64,000 nucleotides of DNA, taken from assembly GCF_949628265.1 (NCBI RefSeq), contig NC_088787.1, forward strand, positions 22,868,501 through 22,932,500, given 5' to 3'. Position 1 is the first letter of the stretch, and the number at the start of each line of letters is the position of its first letter. The notes under the pieces were generated by a model. The model made no database searches, was not told the origin of the DNA, and was given only the letters and a program-made list of their open reading frames with translations. The position numbers and the translations under genes are program-made. Below are positions 24,236 to 34,748 of this stretch, piece by piece. Source of the stretch: Cloeon dipterum (Eukaryota; Arthropoda; Insecta; Ephemeroptera; Baetidae).

Positions 24236-24909
24236 CTTGCCAACCCTTTCATTCACTTCTTTTCTTTCCTTTCCCTTCAATCACATTCGAGCCCAACAAG
24301 CTGAAGCCTGTTAATAACTTTGGCCAACCAAACAGAATTTTATGAGTCATGGTTTAACAGTCTAAAATTTTTGTTACCTGAAACTTTATGATTGTGTAAT
24401 GAGAAAAAGTTAAAATAATTAAAATTAAAATAATTTTTTGAGAAAGGTTTCAATGAGTTTCCTCTTTGAACAGAGATTAGAGAGCTTGTTAAGTTGGTTG
24501 CTATTCTGTTGCCCTGTGTGACTACAAAGGGGCGAGGCTGGTAATGAAAATAAAAAGAAGATCTACCAGACAACACTACTAAACGTGTGTTTTTTAGGTT
24601 TTTAGAGGGATTTTGCTTTCAGGTTGGTGCTTTATTATATGGTGTTTTTTTCCCAATATCTTCTACCCTTGCTACTATATCGTGATTCCAATTGATTTAT
24701 TATATTATATATCATTGGAAGAAATTTAATGCATAAAATGTTTTCGACAATGATCTTTCTAAAATTTTCTTTATCACACATCACACATAATAATATATCA
24801 TATCTACATAATTGCGTATCAATGCACTAATCCACTGCCCATTATTTTGTAAGCAGAAGAAAAACTGCTTAATCGACTAAAGATCCAGCAATATAAACTA
24901 CATACAAGG
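24236..24909. promoter_or_regulatory. Shared upstream region of RASA1 and mRpL28
   Basis: These 674 bp separate two start codons that point away from each other, so it must hold both promoters and 5' UTRs. It is AT-rich apart from the RASA1-proximal 80 bp. No clear TATA box or named motif is evident. Confidence 0.6.
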
Positions 24910-25949
24910 ATGGTTTTCCTGACCGTCGCGAGGTACGCAAAGTCTCTTCAGCTGCTCAAGGCAAAGAGACCGCTTTTGTTTGAAAGGGAAAACTTTAAAG
25001 CTCTTCCGGTCGCCTATCAAAAATTCTACAAAGAATGGAAGAGCACCGAGCCATCACCAGTTTACTACAAACCGGAGGAGGGTCGCTACCGCTACAACCC
25101 GGATTCAGGAAATGCGTATGTGCACCTTTAATTCATCACGTCAACTTTTACCCTCATTTAATTCACAGTGACCGCATCATAAACATACCTATTCCACTTA
25201 CGTGGGCGCCGGAAATGGACAACATGCTAATGGGTGGCGAGGCCATCATCAAAGGATTCACGCAGAAGAAGGAAAAGAGGCGAAAGGTTCCCAAATGGTG
25301 GGTACCACCACTGCATAAAACTGTTGTCTACTGTGAAATCCTGAACCAATACATGCCTGTGATTGCCACTAAGAGGCTGATTGAACTTGTTCACTATCAT
25401 CAAGGCTTTGACAACTATATTTTAAAAGTGATTCTTTCATCCGCAGAAATGGACTCTTTTTTAACATATTTTAAAATTCTAGAGCCCTGCATGTGATTTA
25501 CGATCATTACTTGCGGTTAAAATCAAGAGGAAAATCCTGATATCTCTGGCCAAGAAGGACTTGTGGCCTGATAATGCTGAGAAGAGAGATGAACTTCTTA
25601 CCAAATATAAAGAATACATTGTGCCGGTATTAGTAAAATGATTGCTTTCCATTTACTTCTTAAAATTCAATTTTTATTAGCTTGAACAGGCAGAGTGGTA
25701 CGGGTTGACGCTGAAGGAGGCGATGGTTAAGAACCATTTATTAAAGTATGTAGAGCCAGTGCCTTTGAAGCACCAGTACAGAAAGGAGCTGATTGAGTAT
25801 TTGAAGGAGAGACAGGAAAATCCTCAATTGGATGAAAGGTAAAAACTTGTGCCTAATTTGACTGGACAGGTTTAATAGTTTTTAATTTTAGCTCTGAAGA
25901 CACCTCATGGCTGAAGCAGTTAAAGTCAAAAGTTACATTCAGCAAGTAA
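24910..25949 (+). CDS. mRpL28: Mitochondrial large ribosomal subunit protein bL28m
   Basis: Five exons: 24910-25115, 25169-25427, 25483-25626, 25681-25838, 25892-25949, together 274 codons plus TAA (human MRPL28 256). Family features: PVYYKPEEGRYRYNPDSGNAD then INIPIPLTWAPE (human VHYRPHGAKFKINPKNG... DVPIPIYFPPE); a basic KRRKVPKWWVPPL segment; FDNYILK; then helical AEKRDELLTKYKEYIVP and AEWYGLTLKEAM. It is a structural protein of the mitochondrial 39S subunit and starts with a plausible targeting peptide (VARYAKSLQLLKAKRP). All four introns are 53-55 nt, near the minimum for splicing. It converges with PHKA, whose stop codon is 250 bp away. Confidence 0.95.
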
Positions 25950-25965
25950 TGTGGTTTTGTCAACG

Positions 25966-25971
25966 AATAAA
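25966..25971 (+). terminator. Polyadenylation signal of mRpL28
   Basis: AATAAA 17 nt after the stop codon, in the short convergent interval before PHKA. Confidence 0.7.
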
Positions 25972-26199
25972 AATAGCTTCTGAAGAAGTGCATTTAAAAT
26001 ATTATTAAAACCAGCAAAAACACCTTGCAACAAAACATACTAAAAATTTTTAAAACGCAAAATATCATCTATTGATGGGAACGTAAAATATAATATATAT
26101 GGCACCCAGCAAAATTTGAACTGTTTCACACAATATTGACTAGCTAGTTAAAATAGCTACTTATCTGGGTTTTACCAACTAATTTTGATGTTAGCATAT

Positions 26200-29100
26200 T
26201 TAGCTTATGACACAATCCATTTCACCTTCTCTGGGAATACAATCAAGCAAGGAAACCATAGCTCTGGTAATGTAGGTCATGGTTCCGAAACTTCCACTTG
26301 GAGCACTGTCATAGAAGTGCTGGCACACATAGGCTGCTCCGCCGCACAATATGCCGCCGCTTGATGTCAGCTCCTTGACAGGCTTTGCACAGCACAGGGT
26401 TGCATCACCATTGACTTTCATCTATAAAAGCCATTTTTCAAAACAATTCCATCGATATATAAGCCATATCAAGCGTACCTGATCTTCAAGGAATATCTGG
26501 TTAGCTTTGTGCACAAGATGCTCAACAGACAGAATTCCTCCTAAGCAGCTGGCGACGTTGTGCTCAGTCAGAAGGGTTAACACCATCATGGCTTCGACAA
26601 TCAGCTGGCGGTACTCTGGCTGAGGGATGAAATTCAAAACGGTCTCCACAGCAAGCGCGAATTTCAGCTCTCCAGGCGTCATTTCCTGCGTCAGGTTTTG
26701 CGGCAGCACTCGACCTTCAACCGCCAATCCTTGACACTAGAGGCAGACCTTGAGAACGACAATTCAACATGGCTTCAAGTGAATTACCCTTTCAAGCACA
26801 GACCAGACCCTGGTGTAAAAGCCCCGTGGCACACGGTTCAGCGCCCCGTCAAGTCGTCGGCGCCGCAGCCACTGTCCCTGCTTTTCTGATTCCAAAGTGT
26901 CGTCTTGATCGTCTTTTGGGGTAAGAAAATTGCCAATTTGGCTTTTCTTGCTCACTTTTGCTGATCTGTTTCCAATCACAGACAGAGTGCCTCCCGCCAC
27001 TGAAAAATACTTAAGTAACTAGAATCCTCAGGTAAAATTGAAGTAAAGAAATTAAGTGCACAGCAAATCAATTGCTACTCTAACCATGAAGTTTCAGCAA
27101 GCTAATCGCTAGCTCTTAAATGCCTTTAATGTATCCAAAACGGGATTTTTAAAATGAGTTTCAATCAAATATATTTGTAATATTTTTATGCCATAATATG
27201 TGATAAACTTAACGACTTTTTGGAGAAAAAAAGATTTGAATTACATATATGATGTGCATAAATTAAAAAAACATCAACCCACACAATAAAATGGATCTAA
27301 TTGTGAGTTCTGAACAAACTGCAGTCTAATCTAATTGTTCACTTTACCTGAATTTAGTGCAAATTCTTTTCCACTGACGATATGATAGAGCAAGTTTTTC
27401 ATTTCAAACGGCGACAGATTGAGCAAGTGATCCGAAGCCTCCTCGCCAGTGCATCTCAAATTTCTAGCCAACTCCTTAGCCATCACCTGGATGATGAGGC
27501 CAATGCGGAGTCGCAGCATTTCGTGGAACAGTTGTGGCTCGGTCCTAATGAACATTGCAAGGTAGACAAGCAGCTCCTGCGTCAGCATTGCTGTGCTCTC
27601 ATCATCGCCGTGCGCTTGGTGGATCAGTTGACGCAACTCCGCTTCAGGCAAAGGAGCCGTGATTGTATGTTCGCTGACTGGAGGCATGCCGACTGTGACT
27701 TGCTTCTGTCTCACCAACAAATCTGTGACTGCCTTGGCAAGGTCTTCAACTCGCTTGCCAAGCATACCTGTAAATTTAAAGACGCTTTACGATGAAGAAT
27801 GAGTTTATTTACTGAGCATTTACCTGCAGTGTGTCGGACAATATTCCACAACTTCTGCTGGCAAGCTTTTTCGAACAGAACTTTCATGTGGTCCTTCACC
27901 GTCACACATTGGCCATCCTCTGTCTCACCTGTCAAATTTGAAGACTTTATTTCTGTGTCCTGTGATTATCGCTATTTTAAAAGAGTGATATAACATTAAC
28001 AGATTTTTTTGAGCACCCTCTATTAGTTGAAATTTATAAAATTAAAATGGTAAACTAATAACTGATAATATGGAAAGCACTAAAAATAATTAAAAATGGG
28101 TTCTAGCCTGTTTTGAAATCGATTCCATGCGTGTCCACAAGATACTGTAAAATATCGCCTTGTTCTTCCAAATTTTCAGATTCGCGAAGCATAGCCATCA
28201 TTTCCTCAATTTCAGGATCAGTGAAATGAGTTTCCGATATGCAGCGATCCTTGGCTGCACCACTCTTCCAGTTTAATTCCTCATCAGTGGGCGACGGGCT
28301 CCTGTCTTGCTCTGGCAGAGGAGGATAGGCATAGACGGAAACCCTGCGGTCCATGTGGTCTCCTGCAGATTATATTTATTGCCCTGTGATATTTATTGAG
28401 CGCTTCCAACATACCATCAATTTTAATTGATCTGGTTTTTTTGACCAAGCCTTTCACAGACTCTTTTCTCTGTATCGAAATTGGCCTTAAACCACCTCTG
28501 CTGACCTGAAGCAGGAACTTAGGGCGAGCAGAAAGAGACTTCATCAAATGTTCATCTAAGTAGGCTTCAACTTGTGGATTTAGCTCTGCAAAAAAAGCAA
28601 AAAAGATATTAGAACTTTTTTCCAAACAATTTCAAATTGAAATACTCACTGTCTGGCATTCCATCTTCTTGGCTTCCAAGGAAACTGAGATTGGTGATAC
28701 AAGAGGTGTTGAGAAATTCACCCAAATTTCCTAAAGTGACCCTAGTTCCATTGATGTAACCACTCTTCAGTTTTTTAATGGTGTTCAGAAGGCCTAGAGG
28801 AACCTTTTCTTGATCTTCACAAAGCAAAGAGTTGATTTTGTTTGAATATTAAGCAAGATGTTAAATGAACGCCTACCTAAGTGGATGCTCTTCAGAGCTA
28901 TCACAACCAGAGGTCTGCCTAGCATGTTCTGCCAGCTTGATTTAAGAAAGTTAATTTCGCTCTTAAAAATATCGATCATAAGCTCATTATCGCTGGCGAT
29001 GTAGAATCTCTGCAAATCTGTCAACTAAAAGGGATTGTGAATAACTTGCTGGCAAGCAAATTTTTTTGGTTGAAATTACTTGTGGTGTGAATGCAAACAG

Positions 29101-31513
29101 CCTGTCCTGCAGGGAGTACAGTTTGCTTGTACTTAAAATACCAACATCTCTAGATTTCCTTCCGCTTAGACCAAGCTTTCTGTTTCGACCTGATGATAAA
29201 ATATTTTGTTAATATTTAATTTTTCCAATATCAGAGTAAAATATGAATTATGTTATAATAACAATTAACAAACTATTATTAATCAGGGAGAAAACAAGAA
29301 ATGTTCATGTTTAACACTATTGGTCATGCCCATATGAATGTTTGAGCCTGGAAAAGGAAAAGCTTGCCTAAGTATGTATAAAGATGGCTGAGAACTCTGG
29401 CAGGCTGAACTTCAATCGGCGCAACTTCAGCCACGGTCTGCACAGCAATGTCGTGTGCTGCAAGTTTTTCCTTAATATCTTTATTTTCTGCCAGAACCAC
29501 CACCTGAACGACAACATCAGGTTTCTTTTCTGAACAAAGACGTCTGTTCAGAGGATCCAATTCTCCTGCAGCCAGAAATCCCTAGAGTAAGGACAGAATC
29601 AGTTACAAATCCTAGAGAAAATGTGTAAAATGTATACCTCCTGAAGCAACTTGCCCAAAATGTAAAGAGATTGCGCCCAGAGCAGAGGGCAACGACCTAC
29701 AGCCACGCGGTGCTGGCTGCCAGGATTTTTGTATTCCTCGTTGACATTTTCTGGCGCGACGGCGTACATTTCAGGAATTAGGCACAAACCATCATCAGTT
29801 TGGATCATTCTCTGAAACAAAATATGGCAATAATCAAGTTCTGAATCGTTCTGGCATAAAGCAGGAATTGATTTATTACATCTTCTAGTAACTCAGTGTA
29901 GTCTCTTGCCACCTCTGACTGGCCGTGGAAATGGTGATCCAAGATGAGGTAGCAAAAGAAGAGTGGCCACTCACACTCTATGTTTTCAAATATACGCAGT
30001 TCCCATGGTTCATAATATAACCTATTCAGATCCTGCGAAAAGTTCGGGTTGTGATTAATTGGGTAGAAGTCTATGGTAGAAATCGTTATTGTGAATATTT
30101 AGAGGTTAAAGCCAGCCACGCTGCGTCAGCCAGCTAATTATGGGTCACGTGGTCAGCCGCTTTAGCTAATAAGCTAAAGTAAAAAGTCGACAAAATTGAA
30201 AAGCTCCAGACAAAAACATTTACCACAGCCCTTAGGACCATAAGCCCTATCGAACCTCACTTTAAAAAATTTTCAGCCACGCCACCCACCAGGCTTAAAT
30301 TAAGCTTAAGCTTGGTAGACCACCGCCCCTCAAAATTAAGCGACTGTCAATGAAACCTCTACATTTGCATCCGATTATACAATATATATTTATAGCAAGT
30401 GGCAAGAAAACTATTTACTTCTTTTGGAGTTCTATATCCATCACGGAGGAATCTTTTGCAACCATATCTGCCCTGCAGCCTGCTGACAATGGCTGAGCGA
30501 GTGAGTTTGATGAGCTCAGCGTCATCAACTGCAAATGCAGGAAAACTGATGACACCTAGAAGTCCGCTGTCTAGCTCCTTGGAACTGGACTCCCTAGGCA
30601 GCATGGACTGTAGTACCGCCCGGCACTTTTGTGCCTCATCAGAAAGGACATGGATGACAGATGAAGGTCCACCTCGGGCGCCAAACAAGTCAAGTTCGTT
30701 CATAGCCTCCATCGCAGCCTTGGCCATGCCAATGGAGCTGGCGTTCAGCTCTAGCAAACCGTGGTTGGTTTTGTCTCCTCTCTCCCAAATACCGTAGTCG
30801 GGGATGCAATAGGCAGACTCGATATAGAACACTAGATTCTGAACAAAGGCAACTTCGTCGAGGGTGAAGACGATTTGCAAGCCTTCAAAATCTGGATTAG
30901 AACAAATGGCAAAGATCAAAGAAGCTTGTAATATACCAGATGCAGTCATTTGGGCCAAAATCAAGAGGTAAAGAGACACTGCATCAATCTGCAAGTGTCC
31001 CCACTCGCTGTCTCCGACAACAGTCTGACCTGTGGTGCTGCTATACTTGGCGTGCAGCGAGTCAAGAGGGTTCTGGCTGATTTTAAACCTCTCAACTTTA
31101 TCCTTTTGCAGCATCATGGCCATCAGGAGTCCTCTCATGCACTTAACACAACTCTAAAGGCATTTTTTAAAATTTTATAACGCAGTTCATTTAATTAAAA
31201 TCTAACTTGTTCTAGCTCATAGGTTTTCGCCCTGTCCTCGTCCATGTCTGCATTTTTCTTGTAGGCCATTGAAAGACCCCAAACTGCCAGGATGCAATAC
31301 ACATTGTCCCTGATCCAGGCATGGCTATCGTCAGGGCTGGCGGGAAACAAGCCAGTGACAGGATTCTAAGAAAAATAATAATTATTAATTTCCTTTTGCC
31401 CCCAGGCAAAGGCGATTTAACACGAAACCAACCTGGTGCTCTAAAATAACTTTGTGCACCAATCTTTGGTAATGGTAGTCCAGCCGGACACCGGAATTTG
31501 TACGACTCCTCAT
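26200..31513 (-). CDS. PHKA: Phosphorylase b kinase regulatory subunit alpha
   Basis: Seventeen exons (minus): 31513-31433, 31365-31207, 31153-30937, 30882-30419, 30032-29880, 29811-29637, 29581-29368, 29189-29080, 29024-28877, 28814-28650, 28585-28415, 28362-28108, 27928-27824, 27767-27348, 26999-26788, 26735-26479, 26421-26200; 1175 codons plus TAA (human about 1235). The start [12 protein letters not shown] is nearly identical to vertebrate PHKA. The N-terminal glucoamylase-like domain has [36 protein letters not shown] and [15 protein letters not shown]. The C-terminal half has [30 protein letters not shown] and the calmodulin-binding [17 protein letters not shown]. It is part of the (alpha-beta-gamma-delta)4 kinase that activates glycogen phosphorylase. 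The protein ends CVIS, a CaaX prenylation signal. Two introns use GC donors and one 54-nt intron (30883-30936) is stop-free and in frame. It is head-to-head with RnrS. Confidence 0.96.
30033..30418. other. PHKA intron with a compositionally odd insert
   Basis: Most PHKA introns are AT-rich. This 386-nt one holds a GC-richer block (about 30105-30330) rich in CAGCCAGC-like words, a perfect 8-bp hairpin at 30160-30179 (CTTTAGCT/AGCTAAAG) and AAGCTTAAGCTT near 30310. It may be an old mobile insert, but I recognise no family. Confidence 0.4.
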
Positions 31514-32066
31514 GCTGACTGCTGGATAGGTTTTTCTCCGCCTCAGACCATTGCAAAGGGGGTGACAATGGTCACTCACTCAGGCGGCGACCTTGTTGGA
31601 GGTCAACACCTTTATGAATACATACGAACATGTGATTTTTGTTTTTATTTTCGATTGAGCCTTGAGCGGCGAAAGGGGGCGTGTACTTGTAAGATCAGAA
31701 AAAAACGTGGTTCGAAGAGTAAATTCGCCACGCAGACAGATTAATTTAAATTTTGGATTTGGTGACCCGTTTTGGAAACCAGATTGCGGAACTTTTCAGA
31801 AATTTCAAGATTTCGAGATCAGAGTCATGGATTGGCTGTTGTGTGGGAGGGAATCTCAGCGATTGGCGCAAATCCCTCCTACGTTATGCGGAAATCAACA
31901 ACTGTGGCCAATAGCAGATGGCAACGAGCTCTCGGACTCGCGCTAAAATTCCGATTATTTGTTTGCAGTATATTCGATTCCTAACCCCAGACCTGTCGAG
32001 TCGCAACAACGTGATCGAAACCGGCTTGTTCTTTTTACAAATATCTTCAAATTTATAACATAAACC
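31514..32066. promoter_or_regulatory. Divergent promoter region PHKA/RnrS with CCAAT boxes
   Basis: 553 bp between oppositely oriented start codons. It carries ATTGG (inverted CCAAT) at 31831-31835 and 31862-31866 and a direct CCAAT at 31908-31912. The second overlaps TTGGCGCAAA (31863-31872), which fits the E2F core TTSSCGS. CCAAT/NF-Y and E2F control of R2 genes is established in mammals and flies; function here is inferred. Confidence 0.5.
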
Positions 32067-33554
32067 ATGCCCCTGACCAGCATTATCAACAAGGAAAACA
32101 TCGTTTCTGGCATCGAAAATGTTTCTTTGAAAGAAAAGGTGAGACATTATTGCGAAAAATTGCGCTATCTAGAAAAATGCCTGGAAGCAAATTGCGTCTT
32201 TCGTGGAACATGTTACATAACTCAATAATTTTATTATTTCTTCTCTTCAGATCAATGACAACAAAATTACAAAGAAGCAGCAGAAGGCGAAGAATTTCGA
32301 TCCTCAGCTGGAGCCCCTGCTCAGGGACAATCCCAGGCGTTTTGTCATCTTCCCCATTCAATACCCTGATATCTGGGAGATGTACAAGAAGGCCGAGGCT
32401 TCTATTTGGACCGCTGAGGAAGTAGATTTGTCCAAGGTAATATGAGATAAGAACTTGTTTTGCATTTTTAGCACTTATTATAATTATGTCATTGTATAGT
32501 TTGTTTGTTATTATAACTTGTGCTTAATTTTTGTCAGGATTTGAAAGACTGGAGTGAGCTGACCAACGAGGAACGTAAGTTCATCTCGCACGTTCTGGCA
32601 TTCTTTGCCGCCTCCGACGGCATTGTGAACGAAAACCTGGTAGAGCGTTTCAACCAGGAAGTGCAGGTTGCAGAGGCCAGATGCTTCTATGGCTTTCAAA
32701 TCGCCATGGAAAACATCCATTCAGAAATGTACAGTCTTCTGATTGACACCTACGTCTCTGACCCCAACGAAAAGGAATACTTGTTTAACGCCATTGAGAC
32801 GATGCCACCAGTGAAGAGGAAGGCCGACTGGGCATTGAATTGGATTGGCAACAAGACTGCCACCTATGGAGAACGAGTTGTCGCCTTTGCTGCTGTGGAA
32901 GGAATCTTCTTCTCAGGCAGTTTTGCCTCCATTTTCTGGCTTAAGAAGCGAGGGCTCATGCCTGGCCTCACTTTCAGCAATGAACTAATCTCTAGAGATG
33001 AGGTAATTTTTTAATTTGTTTCGTATTTAAAGAATTATAAATTTTTAATTGGAAAATTTTTTGTTTTGAATTGTGAAAGTAACTATGTAAAATTCAAATA
33101 ATGCTTATTCCATGTTTCAGGGCCTGCATTGTGATTTCGCTTGCCTCATGTTCAAACACCTGGTGCAGAAGCCATCTGTCGAGGAAGTAACCAAAATTAT
33201 AACTGACGCTGTTGTTATTGAGCAAGAGTTCCTCACTGAAGCTCTTCCAGTCGCCATGATTGGCATGAATTGTGATTTGATGAAACAGTACATTGAATTT
33301 GTGGCTGATAGACTCCTTGTTGAGCTTGGCTGCCCGAAGGTGGGTTACTTCTCTCTTGATGTTTTAATGCAGCTGGTTAAAATGTTTATTCATTATAGGT
33401 GTATAAAAAGGAGAACCCGTTCGACTTCATGGAGCATATCTCATTGGAAGGCAAGTCCAACTTTTTTGAGAAGAAGGTCGGCGAGTATCAGCGACTTGGA
33501 GTCAAGAACCAGAACAAGGACGATCATCTTTTCACTTTGGAAGCGGATTTCTGA
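32067..33554 (+). CDS. RnrS: Ribonucleoside-diphosphate reductase small subunit (R2)
   Basis: Five exons: 32067-32138, 32251-32436, 32538-33002, 33121-33339, 33399-33554; 365 codons plus TGA (mouse R2 390). This subunit houses the diferric-tyrosyl radical cofactor of class I ribonucleotide reductase, which makes dNTPs in the cytosol. Iron ligands are all present: Asp113, Glu144, His147, Glu207, Glu241 and His244, with the radical Tyr151 in NIHSEMYSL. The C-terminal FTLEADF is the peptide that docks onto the large subunit R1. The N-terminal region is shorter than in vertebrates; I do not see a clear KEN box. The start ATG has context AAACCATGC. The upstream region carries CCAAT and E2F-like sites consistent with S-phase expression. 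A polyadenylation signal follows at 33736. Confidence 0.98.
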
Positions 33555-33735
33555 TGAGCATCATTGGTGACGTACCTCTTAAGGCTTAGACTTGATATCA
33601 TTGACTTGACTACTTGAATAGTGTGCTTTAAACCAAAAGGTCTCATCATTTTATAATTTAAAACTTAAAAGTATTTTTATTGTAAAAAACGATAGATATT
33701 TGTAAACAAATAATGTGTACTTGCTTTGCACAAAA

Positions 33736-33741
33736 AATAAA
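33736..33741 (+). terminator. Polyadenylation signal of RnrS
   Basis: AATAAA about 180 nt after the RnrS stop codon, followed by an A-rich stretch. Confidence 0.65.
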
Positions 33742-33766
33742 AAAAATTCTTGTCGTGTAAATTACA

Positions 33767-33772
33767 TTTATT
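33767..33772 (-). terminator. Possible polyadenylation signal for the convergent small gene
   Basis: AATAAA on the minus strand, 86 nt downstream of the stop of the 33858-34133 frame and 26 bp from the RnrS signal. It fits two convergent transcription units but may be chance in AT-rich DNA. Confidence 0.35.
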
Positions 33773-33857
33773 TTCTTATTTAACCACCTGCCTTTTGTGA
33801 TAGTTCAAGTAAGTTAATATAAAATGTGATGGGATTGTAAAAGATATTATTAGTTCA

Positions 33858-34133
33858 TTATTTGAAAGAGAGCGAAGTATGACTCTTTAGTTCACGCTTG
33901 ATGCCACCAGTGGCAGGGTGTTTGCGTAAAAGCTGTGAAGTGGGACGTTGCTTCTCAACGCGAGGGCTAGATGGGGTCAAAGTTGTGGATGAAACGGGTG
34001 CACAAATTCGCAGATTAATTTTAGTGCGCTCATAAAATTCTTTATCTGAGTATATGCGGGACGTGCCAATTAGATTTTGCTTCTTATAATGATAGTATGT
34101 ATTGTAAATCGCATTGTAAAATTGGATTATCAT
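33858..34133 (-). CDS. Hypothetical 91-residue basic protein facing RnrS
   Basis: An ATG-started frame of 91 codons, or the last exon of a longer gene. I do not recognise a family. The N-terminal third is aromatic (IIQFYNAIYNTYYHYKK), the middle is RIYSDKEFYERTKINLRIC, and the C-terminal third is Ser/Thr/Pro/Lys/Arg-rich and probably disordered. It contains LRKHPATGGIKRE, whose PATGGIK core resembles the histone H3 Lys36 region (PATGGVKKPH); similarity ends there, so it may be coincidence. Base composition of the C-terminal two thirds is clearly less AT-rich than its flanks, which supports coding. No transcript evidence is available. An exon boundary near 34085 (TTATAAG before AAGC) is possible. 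Confidence 0.4.
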   Translation of the reverse strand: MIIQFYNAIYNTYYHYKKQNLIGTSRIYSDKEFYERTKINLRICAPVSSTTLTPSSPRVEKQRPTSQLLRKHPATGGIKRELKSHTSLSFK

Positions 34134-34274
34134 GGACAATTAAATATTATGGAAATTTACTCTTTAAGAGCGTATTATTTTATTCTGTCATACTTTTCCT
34201 TTATCATTAATTAAATGTATATGCCAACATTAGATTTCATTTTTTTAGTTCTCAAAGTATAAAGGAATTAACTA

Positions 34275-34748
34275 ACAAGGGAACCCTGGGTATGTTCCGC
34301 CAGGCAAATCAGAATACTCGCCACCAATTTTTAGTATTAAGTGCTGTAATAATCGAGCACCAATTATTAAAATTCTTCTATCTAGCACAATTTACGAAAA
34401 TCAGATCTGCAAAGATTTTCCAAGTGTCCACGTGGAAAACCAAAATATTATCGAAAGAGTCCGAAAATGTTTGGTTTTTTAAAATCCGAGCATTTTTCGA
34501 AAATTAACACCCTTTTTAAAAAGTTTTTTTTAAATTCCTTAATGTTTAAAAGTACCTTTTTTGGACACTTTCGATAATATTTTGGTTTTTCCACGTGAAC
34601 ACTTGGAAAATCTTTGCTGCTCTGTTATTCGTAAACTATGCTATATAGAAGAATTTTAATTGGTGCTCGTTTCTTACTGCACTTAATACTAAAAATTGGC
34701 GGCGTGTATTCCGATTCGCCGGGCGGATCATACCCAGGGTTCCCTTGT
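34275..34748. mobile_element. Foldback element with about 190-bp inverted arms
   Basis: The left arm (34275 to about 34465) and right arm (about 34560 to 34748) are inverted repeats with roughly 90% identity by eye. They begin ACAAGGGAACCCTGGGTATG and end with its complement. The central 90 bp is AT-rich and has no long frame. A clear target-site duplication is not visible; at most the TA/TAA beside each end could be one. It is a non-autonomous foldback DNA transposon (MITE-like) of unknown superfamily. Confidence 0.85.

Noticed and set aside
24236-24280. Extended RASA1 N-terminus starting upstream of 24235
   Set aside because: The extension begins at a non-ATG codon. The ATG at 24235 has a strong initiation context.
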